Of a stretch of DNA of 64,000 bases, positions 49,101 to 58,100 are shown piece by piece (the stretch's first letter is position 1; the number at the start of each line of letters is the position of its first letter). The notes below the pieces were generated by a model, which was given only the letters and a program-made list of their open reading frames with translations, had not been told where the DNA came from and did no database searches. The stretch is from the NCBI RefSeq assembly GCF_041381155.1, contig NC_091138.1, forward strand, positions 19,655,255-19,719,254, given 5' to 3'. The stretch comes from Argopecten irradians (taxonomy: Eukaryota; Mollusca; Bivalvia; Pectinida; Pectinidae). A program made the position numbers and the translations under genes.

Positions 49101-51727
49101 CTGCATAAGCCATGAGGTTCTATCAGCTGATTAACTAATCCTTGGGCAGCTTTCATCTGTTGTTGCTGAAGAGGAAGTGGCAATGACAGGATGTTAAATT
49201 ACTAGATAATGGATATAGAAACGATATTACTGGATATAGACAAAATTATCAAAGTTTCAACAGGACACATTTCAAATGAAGACAAAATGAAATCAGCAAA
49301 AATTAAAAACACAAATTAATAAACTCATTTTTGCTATCAGATATTCTTTTCTCAAAGAATACTGATAGTAAACTGTTTTCACAACCTTGAGGCTGAACCT
49401 ACCAATGCTGAGGATCGAGATTTGGTTACAAGGTTAGCGACTGGAAGACAAGAATCACAAACTCTTTCTGGCTGGGAAACACCTAATTGGGGAAGCATCA
49501 CCTGACAACAGAAAACTTAAAAGTACAATTTTGCAGGAGACATGAACTTACTTACAAACTTGTGTTATGAGTGCATATAAATTAGATATTTGCAAGAATC
49601 TTTTCGCCTAGTAGCTTTCTGTTGTTTAAAAAACTATAATTGGTAAAAAAGTTTCTACATTATAAAGCATCAAACATTCTGGATATAGAGTGCAACTACA
49701 ATAAAACAATCGAGATTTCTTTTGTAATAATAAAAAATAGCCTTGACCTTGATCCAAAACTCAAGATCAAAGCCTAAGCCTCCTATACATCTCCCTAACT
49801 ATTTATGGTTCTATAGTAACGGACTATAACAAAGTCATTGTATGAAGGATCATAGGGTTAACTTTTTCAATCAAAAAATGGAAATCAAAGTTGAAACAAG
49901 TCAGCGAATGATGCAACCAATGCCACTTAAGCCTTCAATAGCTAGACTCTACAATATATTGAATTCTTTCCGGTTTCTGCTAATATATTTTGGAACCTGG
50001 GGAATAGAGTATATTCATCAATCAAATTACTGGCTAGAAATTTAAAATGCGTACAGCATTAAATTAAAAAACCATCACAGTAGGTCTTACCTTCTCACTA
50101 CAACACTTTCCACACATGACCCGTCCACATTGACGACAGTGATGTTTACGCCGGAGCTGGTTAAACTTATTGTTGCACAGGACACAAAATGAAACGGCAT
50201 CATCAGCTACCCAGCTACAAAGACACGTTAAGGTCTCACAAATCTGAGATTATGTAAATCCAAACCATGAGAAATAAAATATAAAGAAGAGAACCAACGC
50301 TCATCTTGTTTCAAATAGTGGTACACTTCATGGATAGATACCTTGCTGTATTCAGTAGAGCTCATTCCTATGTTGAAAACATTATATCAAGAAATAAAGG
50401 CTCCCCAACATCCAAGAAGTGTTCTTTTTCCTTTATTGTGGGATGATGGCCTCCTAGGGATCGAAACATGTCGGCGACATTGATATCCTGATCACAATAA
50501 TAAAGGGGAGGAAAAAAAAAACACTTCTTGGATGTTGAGGAGCCTTTATTTTATTATTGGAGTAGTTCATATCTATACTTTGTCTCATCTGCTCAGGAAA
50601 AACATGTCAAATGTGACCTAGCTGAAGTCACAGCCATTGGGTATTTAGCACGCTGGTAATTAAATCAAAGACCCACTACCGTGTATATTAGTGTTGGGAA
50701 TTGGTTGTAAATCATAATCAATGATCGGTTTAGGACAACCTACATAATGTACTAATTATCAATTTCAGAACCGGATACCATTTACATAAAACTCTACCAT
50801 ATTTATATATATAACCTTTTAGTTTTTCTGAAGAACATTAGAAAGATATCCGATGAACCAACAGTATAAAGAAGTAATTATTTTGTAAATTCAAATTATT
50901 GTATCTACATGTCTATGGCATTTTGAAATGTGGTTTTGCACATATATATTGCATTAAGCACAAGTTACAATGTATCTCCCATTTTAATAATTGATTATTA
51001 CCTCTCATAATCAATGGCCTTTGGCAAAATCATAATCATTATTGATTAAAATCAAGAATAGATCCAACACTAGTGTATAATATACTATTATATACCTGGT
51101 ATTTATGTTTTCATTGCAGTACCACAATGTAATGTTACCAACTGAAGTTGGCATTCATTAGTCTATAAACTACCATCCGCTTCTTGATTATGACGTAATT
51201 ATTAGTCCGCTAAACCTGCCCATATTATAAGTTTTTTTTTTTAATTCCATATATATATTTGGCAAAATTAAAAAAAAATCTAATAATATAAGCAGGTTTA
51301 GCAGACTACGTCATTATCACTGTGACGTCACAATTGTCACTTCAGTTCATTATAAATTTGCCACTGTCCAGTTGGCATTCATACTCCCATAATTGCCAAC
51401 TGAATGCATTCAATGCTTAGATATCTACCGGTAGATATAATTAATTAGTCTTTATTGGGTCTTTGGCTTATCAGCGTGGTAAATATATATATGGCGCAGT
51501 CAGAAATGGCCTTTCAACGTTATAATATAGCACATGAAGAAAATGAAAATATGCATGAGTGCAAACAAAAATGTTAATGATATTAACACAGTACAGCAAT
51601 ACCAATATTTATACCTTGGCTTGACAAGGGTGAAATTAGGGGAGTTGAAAACATCGATAAGTCCGTCGGTTCTTGCTGGGTAGACGTCCACTCCTTCTAA
51701 TTTGATCACACGTGGGTATGTCCCCAT
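40182..51727 (-). CDS. FYVE zinc finger plus armadillo-repeat protein, 13 exons
   Basis: Minus-strand exons 51727-51615, 50214-50091, 49501-49403, 49165-49100, 48403-48338, 47932-47841, 47466-47369, 46529-46339, 45994-45920, 45316-45197, 43962-43831, 43213-43083 and 40314-40182 sum to 1440 nt, 479 aa, with consistent phases and GT/AG introns. Residues 38-97 are a FYVE finger: CVLC (48-51), basic LRRKHHCRQCG (58-68) with the R-x-x-H-H-C-R phosphoinositide motif, CGKCC (72-76) and RVCDSC (92-97). The rest is a helical solenoid of ARM-type repeats, for example VVELGGLQTMVALA, DGVLDPVLKLCG...VALLAVSTLGMIAEN, VLVNCACIIGNLATS and VIQLARGIANFAKL. The tail is a short Ser-rich segment. FYVE fingers bind PI3P, so an endosomal role is inferred; ARM repeats suggest protein binding. 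I know no one-to-one human homologue with this pairing. The start ATG is the first in frame, 450 bp from the divergent fucosidase start. Confidence 0.85.
40361..40872 (+). mobile_element. 'Pearl'-type element, family A (left arm and about three cores)
   Basis: Starts ACAAGAGGCCCAAGAGCCTT then AACGGTCATCTGAC, a word common at the start of bivalve repeats. Three diverged core units follow, each with a (C/G)ACTTTGTCA, AGGATCATTTCAGGCA, AAATCGCAC, GTGTTTTC and GCGGCCATCTTGGA-type order. The right arm is missing; family B begins where it stops. Lies in the last intron of the FYVE/ARM gene, about 45 bp from the acceptor. Confidence 0.65.
41208..42556 (+). mobile_element. 'Pearl'-type element, family C, seven 155-bp cores and ACGG tract, nested in family B
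   Basis: Left arm ACAAGAGATCCCAGAGGGTT then CTTGGCGCCGACC; core array; then a (GGAC/GACGG) microsatellite at about 42465-42510; then a right end GCCCACCATC-TGAT-GATGGTGGGC hairpin followed by TAAAAA. This left arm / tandem core / ACGG tract / hairpin plan is that of the bivalve 'pearl' and related Helentron non-autonomous elements. Confidence 0.85.
41340..42450 (+). repeat. Seven-copy tandem array, exact 155-bp period
   Basis: The word AATGCAATATGCAC recurs at 41431, 41586, 41741, 41896, 42051, 42206 and 42361, always 155 bp apart. Each unit contains the dyad CAAGATGGCCGCC-TGTC-GGCCATCTTG, TCCTAGGGGAACCTG and TTTTTGAGAAATAGCGGTAA. Divergence between units is a few percent, and alternating variants (GATTGG/GATCGG, TCGACC/TCGGCC) suggest a higher-order 310-bp dimer. 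Confidence 0.9.
42890..42948. repeat. Short tandem repeat, ~18-bp unit
   Basis: CACACAATCACTTGTATT repeated about three times at the right edge of the nested elements. Confidence 0.7.
43258..43375. mobile_element. One-ended copy of the TATTCCGTCTTTG MITE
   Basis: TATTCCGTCTTTGCATATTA then CAGAGTTATCTGCTCTTGCG matches the left arm of the element at 35448-35628. In intron 11 of the FYVE/ARM gene, starting about 45 bp upstream of the exon 12 acceptor on the minus strand. Confidence 0.6.
43963..45196. other. Intron 10 of the FYVE/ARM gene
   Basis: Non-coding. A near-duplicate AGGACCAGTAACTTTCAGTC / AGGACCAGTAACTTTTAGGG at 45091-45140 is the only repeat noticed; the open frame near 44676-44978 has no splice context or similarity. 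Confidence 0.4.
45421..45586. mobile_element. Foldback MITE, GGGYCCAGTTTCAYCAA family
   Basis: Left TGGGTCCAGTTTCACCAACA and right end TATTGATGAAACTGGGCCC are inverted; inner arms with CTTAACTTGAAGT, CCATAG and AAAGCATTA also pair. 166 bp in intron 9 of the FYVE/ARM gene. Confidence 0.75.
46702..47201. mobile_element. MITE of the GGCCCCGATTTCTCGAAACAAA family, interrupted by the TTAA MITE
   Basis: Left end GGCCCCGATTTCTCGAAACA and right end TGTTTCGAGAAATTGGGGCC pair; what remains without the inner TTAA MITE (46752-47117) is about 135 bp. In intron 7 of the FYVE/ARM gene. Confidence 0.8.
46752..47117 (-). mobile_element. TTAA-flanked MITE, copy 6, nested
   Basis: Starts TTAAAGATGCTCCACCGCTG and ends CGGTGGAGCATCTCTAA; interior in the opposite orientation to copies 1, 3, 4 and 5. 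It lies inside an older MITE (46702-47201). Confidence 0.85.
48467..48940. repeat. Diverged internal repeats (GGCTTACTTTCAAGxCxG)
   Basis: Several imperfect repeats of a word such as CCAAGGCTTACTTTCAAG / CCAAGACTTACTTTCAAG with CTTATTTTCGA or CCTATTTTCAA after it, in intron 4 of the FYVE/ARM gene. Unit length about 90-100 bp. Confidence 0.4.
50393..50550. mobile_element. Inverted-repeat MITE with 30-bp arms
   Basis: Left AATAAAGGCTCCCCAACATC-CAAGAAGTGT and right ACACTTCTTGGATGTTGAGG-AGCCTTTATT pair over 30 bp with one mismatch. 158 bp. Interior has ATCGAAACATGTCGGCGAC. In intron 1 of the FYVE/ARM gene. Confidence 0.8.
50689..51072. mobile_element. hAT-like MITE with 8-bp target duplication
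   Basis: Ends TAGTGTTGG and CCAACACTA are inverted, and 8-bp flanks GTGTATAT (50681-50688) and GTGTATAA (51073-51080) match at 7 of 8. Interior TCATAATCAATGATCGG and ATAATCATTATTGATTA words. hAT elements make 8-bp duplications and often start with (C/T)AGTGTTGG. Confidence 0.65.
51186..51329. mobile_element. Foldback MITE with TAGTCCGCTAAACCTGC arms
   Basis: TGATTATGACGTAATTATTA-GTCCGCTAAACCTGC pairs with GCAGGTTTAGCAGACTACGT-CATTATCA. About 144 bp, with T- and A-runs in the middle. In intron 1 of the FYVE/ARM gene. Confidence 0.7.
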
Positions 51728-52177
51728 CACGTAGATCTCTGGTGTTGTAAATCAGTCGTGTTACGCAAATCCCATAGGTCTAGTTTCCTCTAAATCCTAG
51801 AGTATCGATATTTCTAGAATGCGCCAAGGTTACTTCGTCTTCAGCCGCAAGTCGATCATTTCTTAGGCTAAAGTCTTAGTGACCTGTGGTAGCCCCGCCT
51901 CCTTTCGATTTGAAATCGAGGCGGTAATAAACAGGCCTCGTTTCGAAACCGAAAGTAGAAATTGGTCTTCAGCGTTAGTTTCCTTAATTTATGTCTCGCT
52001 TTTTACTGGTTCGATTCAATCATTTAGTTGATCTTATTGTTTATTATCAATGCACACCAATTAAACATATCTTATTAACGTTTTCGTAATTTTCTCTGAT
52101 TCAATCTCCTGTTTTCACGGAAGCTACCGATATGTGACGAGTGCTCACGGACCAGAAATCATCGATTGTTTACAAAC
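51728..52177. promoter_or_regulatory. Shared head-to-head promoter region of the FYVE/ARM and fucosidase genes
   Basis: 450 bp separates the two divergent start codons (51727 minus, 52178 plus). It is more GC-rich than its surroundings at 51840-51970, with a CCCCGCCTCC GC-box at about 51893. A palindrome also lies here, CCGCCTC-CTTT-CGATTT-G-AAATCG-AGGCGG, within 51894-51925. No TATA box is evident. Both 5' untranslated regions must lie here, so the true promoter is shorter. Confidence 0.5.
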
Positions 52178-55100
52178 ATGGAAGCAAGAGTGCTCGTTGC
52201 ACTTTGCTTACTGTGTGTGTTTACTTCCATTTCCGCAACTAAATATGAAGCCAACTGGGATTCAATAGACTCAAGGCCTTTACCGAGCTGGTTTGATGAA
52301 GCGAAAGTAGGAATTTTCTTGCACTGGGGAGTTTTCTCGGTGCCAGCGACTGCTGAATCCCCATGGTTCTGGTACTGGTGGAAAACCAACACACCTTTGT
52401 TTGTAAAATTCATGAAAGATTTCTACCCTCCAAACTTCACTTATGCTGATTTTGCTCCTCAATTCCATGCTGCCTTTTACAACCCTGACCAGTGGGCAGA
52501 CATTTTTGAAGCAGCTGGAGCAAGGTACAAAAATGTATTTAAAAAGCAATTAATAATTTGACTACCCTGCCCGTTAAATGACATTTTGTTGGGGGCGTAT
52601 TGTCCCACCCCATCTGAAGTATAAGTAATTATAAGTATACTTAATTTATGAACGCAGGCAAAACCATTGTCATTTTAAATATTGATGTGAATTGCATGAT
52701 AACTTAATATTCACTCCTTCTCTGTTCTTGTTCAGTTCTACTGTGTGAAAAAAAAAAATTACATTTAAAATATACATTTTGACAAAGTACATTTATTGGT
52801 CTGAATGCATAAAATTTATCCTCGTATCGTGACATCAGTCTTAGAAAGACACATCATTTTTCTATCCAAGGGTGGACAACGAACTCTTTAAATGTACTCC
52901 TCCATTTTGTTTTCTTCTTTCCGTTTCGCTTCGCTTAGCAGCTCCTTTTCATGTTCACGCTGCATTTTTGTTGAATCATTTCTTATTGGGCAGTTGATTA
53001 CTCCGCTCGACTATTACTGTCCTTAATGTTTCTGAATATTTTCCTTTTTGTTTCCGATGATTGTACATGTCCTAGTTGAGATACAAGAATTGTCCTTCCT
53101 TTCGGCTCCATCTTGGTAAACACTGATCTGTTGATTCTGTATTAAGGAAGAAATGAGTATCTGGGCTTATATTTTCTGCATCTTTAAGTTTTAATCACCA
53201 TGTTGTAAATTAATATGATATTTCTACATGTTTAAAATTTTTAAGGCAATGAAAATAAAAATTAAAAATTAAATACAATACATGTAACATTAGATAAAAA
53301 AATATCACTCTAGAATACTACAGTACATCTCATAGATCCACAAATTTTAAGGAAAAAAAATCACAATCAGTTCTAACACTCTAGTCACACAACCACAGTG
53401 ATCCAATAAAGACATTTGTGAAGATGTCATTTGTTTTACGACGCATTAATTTTGGCCATATTATTTGACATACAGTTTGTTAAATTTATGTTGATAATAT
53501 ATAGCACAAGCATATAAAAATTCTTCCATGTGTTTATGCAATATATTATTGTCACAATCATGTGGTATAGAGTCATATTTATTGTGGTAACAATCATCAT
53601 CTGTACATATTGACAGTAACTGTTATTGTGGAAAAATAAAACAAAGGTCGTCAGAAGTGTAATAGGTTCTTCTGCTACCATAGTACAGTACATGTACTGT
53701 AGAACAAATGGGAATTCTGAAATGACAATTTCTTGTATCATAAACCTGACTTAGAGCTATCAGATTAATGTAAATGTATTGAAACAGAAGATGACAGTAT
53801 AAAAGATTAAAGTAATTATTATTTATGAATTCTTATCACTTGTTGCAGGTACATTGTTCTTGTTACCAAGCACCATGAAGGCTTTACTCTATGGCCCTCC
53901 AAACACTCCTGGAACTGGAATGCTGGTGATGTGGGACCCAAGCGAGATCTCCTAGGTACAATTACATTACTTATGGCATTTCATTTGATCATCATTACTA
54001 TTTTATGGTCTGGTGACATATAAAAACCATGCACAAATTTGTTTACTATTGTAGACTGATTTAAATTTTATCAGTCACCTGCCAATTTAAGCAATGTTGT
54101 TTTCAGGTTGTATTACATTAAAATCAAATCTACGGTAGTACCCTCCAACAGCTTAGACTATAAATCAATTATCATTATGAAACATTAAGTCAGTATTTAA
54201 CATGCATGTATTTCTCAGTTTTTTAAGATAATTTTAAGTTAAAAGAACAATCACCTTAATGGTTTAATTTGGAACTGCTTGTTCAATTTGATTTGAAGAC
54301 CTGGCATTTGACATAGTGTTTTAGTGTTTGGCTTGTTTATAAATGGCAATCTGATTAAAATACAGATCCTTATAACCACTCCATTCAAAAGAGCATCTGA
54401 CAACATCCCATCAGGGGTCATGTTCAGATGACCTTTATACAACCTGTTCATCAGATCAAATGCATTTTCTACACCTTGCTTCATCAATCGAAAAAGCCAT
54501 TTGGTCCCAGTATACATATACAATTAGCTTTGCTGCGCTCTTTGGGGGAGATGACTATGGACATGAAAACAATTCTGACAACTTTTTGAATCAGTTTCGT
54601 CCCCAGACAAGATTCTGGTAGCAGCTTTTGATTGGCCATTTCCAAAGGTCACCTGACCCCTAATGGGATGTTGTCAGATTCTCTTATAAAACATAGTGAC
54701 AACAATGATCTGTAATTTAATCAGATTAATTTAAATGATTTTCTGACAATGGTTAAAATGAACACTGTTCCAGTATATACTTGTCTCTACAACAGGTGAT
54801 TTGGCTGTGGCCGTAAGGAAAAAGAAGAATATGAGATTTGGAGTGTACCATTCATTGTTTGAGTTCTACAATCCTGAATTTCTCCAAGACCAAGCCAACC
54901 ATTTCAAAACTCAAGATTTTGTTTGGGTAAGTATACTTCTAAATTATTAAAGCTATATATAATGGTAATTATATTACAGCCCAGGAGGGGTGGATAGAAA
55001 AAAATGTGATTATCTCCCCTTTCACATATTTTTGGAGGTAGTGATGAAGAAAATTTGCGCAAGTCATGGAAATTACCAGCAACAAAACCTGATTTTCTCA

Positions 55101-58100
55101 GTATCACATTGAATGGCATAATATATCCCTTCATTTGATAAGAAAAGGAACAATGTATTATCATTTCCCTCCCATGTTGTTTAGCAGAATATACCACAGA
55201 TATCCGAAGGAAGAAAAGGATAAAGCATTGTTATCTTCTCTTTGAACTCTCATAGATGAAACATAAGAATACCACTTTTCCTATCGTATTTGATAAAGAC
55301 TGAAAAAAACCTGTTCTGGTAATTAGAAATTAAAGTATAATTATATGATTATCTTTGAATTAATAAATGATCAAACACAATTTAATACCTCCCCTGTTTT
55401 CATTAATTGAGGAATAACAGTGTCTTATTATTGTAATTAGTTTCACATATTGTGTCGGAGAATAATTAAAGGATGAACGTTTTTGCTTTAATTAAGGTAT
55501 TCATTTGAAAGAACTGAAGAATTGAAATATAAAACATAATTCCATTATAATTACATGTCATTGCAGAAGATTGAGAAGATTGAAAAAATAATTAATAAAT
55601 ACTATTAGAAGAAAGAAAAAACTTAAATGTACTGCAGGTATGATATTAAGATTGATTAAGGAATTTATAAAAGCTTTAAACTTGTTTTCCCCAATTCCCA
55701 AATATTCTATGTTTTGTATGTATGTATTATATATACTGTATATATATGAATAAATGCTGTTTAAACTAAACTTGATTACCTCCCTTTGATAGAGTAAGAC
55801 CATGCCAGAGCTGTTTGAGTTGGTCAACAACTACCACCCAGAGGTCATTTGGTCTGATGGACATTGGATGGCACAAGATGTGTACTGGAACTCAACAAAT
55901 TTTCTGGCCTGGCTGTACAATGAAAGGTACACCAATGGAAAACTAAAGCTCAATGCTCCGATGAAATGATTTAAAAAATGTGGCTTATTAAATATTATTG
56001 AAAATTTCTAAATTTACCATTTTCTCTCGTTCTGAAAGAAAACCCTTTGGGTATATATATCACCACAACTGAAGATGTAATTAAAAATTCCACCTACCAG
56101 TATTTGGTCTTGTAAATGATACTACATTATACATTACATCACTTGGATAAATCCTAAATGTTGCAAATGTACATGTATTATACACACAAATTCAGTTTAA
56201 ATGACAACATTAGATACAGTGTTGTTTAACTTAAAATATCCTGTTAACACATATCTTTTGTTTTTTATTCCAAGGTGTATTTTTTATTCCAACACTGTCT
56301 TACAAAAACATTGATTGACAATCAATGCAATTCCATTGAGTTCAAGGTAGCTACTGGTAGTCCAATGGAAAGGTCCAATCAGATCTAGGGACCAAATTTC
56401 ACTTTAGACATTAGGACACAATATTTCATTTGAGTTCTTCAGTAAATCTCATTTCTTTTTCATGTTAAGCCCTGTCAAAGATTCTGTGGTGGTAAACGAC
56501 CGATGGGGAATTGGTACTGACTGTCATCATGGTGGATACTGGAACTGTAAGGACCGGTATAACCCAGGTAGGTCATAATCCAACCCGCTATCTAGTAATC
56601 AAGCATCCTCTATACTCCAGGGATTACTATTACTGTGTAATATCCACCGCAGGCCTTAGCTGCAATATTGTAGCTTAAAAGACTTTTAGACAGATAATGG
56701 TGTCGTCTTTAGAGCTACAATAGGTGCCTATTACTGCTAATAAAGCAAAGTAATGGTTATTTAAACCGTTATTTTAAATGTTTGTATGCATTTTATCGTA
56801 TTGTTTTTATCTTTTACCTCCTAGGCAATAAAACTGAACCATATAAAATATCGAATTCTCAACGAGACATTTTGTTTTACATATACACATATGCAGGCCT
56901 TTCTGAAGAGAATTTATACAGCAAGTCTACAAAGTATAAATTTGAAGTTTTGTGAGCGGTATGGTAGATATTAAGAATGGTAGTTATGTTTGTTTTTGAC
57001 AAAAAATAATATGTAAATGCTTGTATACGCACAAAATAATTGGAAACCTACAAAAAAGTATTGAAAATTGTGCCCGAGTGATTTTCGGAGGCACTGCTCC
57101 ACTAGGACACATAGGGACCAATTCGCACCCGGTCGAAAGGTGTAGAAGGCCGGGTACGTATATTCGTTCTATGCAGGCCTATGTCATAGTAAAGCTGAAG
57201 GCTACGACAACCGATTAGAAGGTTGTTTGGTCCTTTAATGTGCTGTACAACAAATAACCAAATAATGGTGATCCAGGTGTGAATATAATGACATTAAGAG
57301 TAACCCCTAGTAAATCGATGATGATAATTAAAGATGCTCCACCGCTGACAAATGGTATTTTTTCACTATCAAAAATATGAGCAGACGATTTAGTATTTTT
57401 CTTCAGTTAAAAAAGTTACTTACTTTACACCATTACCACCATTGAAAAGTTTAAGCTTCTAATTTTACTTTAAGTTAAAAATATAAAAAATAATTAATTG
57501 CATCCCGAAAAAATTCCGTGGCACTATATCTTATATAGAATGAAGTAATGATTGCGTATGCAACAAAGGCGAAATGAATTATTTTATATTAATTTTTGTG
57601 TTAATTAGGCATATATATACACGATTAAACACCAATTATTGTTCAAATGATGGATATCTTTTATGCTCCGTCGGCGGTGGAGCATCTTTAAGCAGAAATG
57701 TCTTTATAATGTATGGTTTAACTATGGTTATTTGGTTGATACATGGTCACGTAATAGTCAATATTCATGGTCTTTCTACAAAATTTCTGTCTTTATAAAC
57801 ATCAAGTTGATGTCACACTGCCCCTCATCAAGATGTCCTTGATAACAATTCTGGTAAATATGTAGTTCATGTTAACGGTAATGTCTATTAACATCATAGC
57901 TCATATTACAGGCAGACTGCTACCACATAAATGGGAGAATGCTATGACACTCGACAAAAAGTGCTGGGGTATCCGTCGTGAGATCATGTCCGGTGACATA
58001 TACAGCCTTCTTGAGATTGTAACAGAGCTTGCTCAGACTGTCAGGTTGGTCTTTAAAAAATATCTCTTCTGATTAGATTATAATGCACTTTTACATGCTT

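Noticed and set aside
52159-52549. Minus-strand open frames opposite fucosidase exon 1
   Set aside because: Antisense shadows of a clearly conserved GH29 coding exon.
57574-57798. 74-residue open frame near 57.6 kb
   Set aside because: Mostly translation of the TTAA MITE copy 7.
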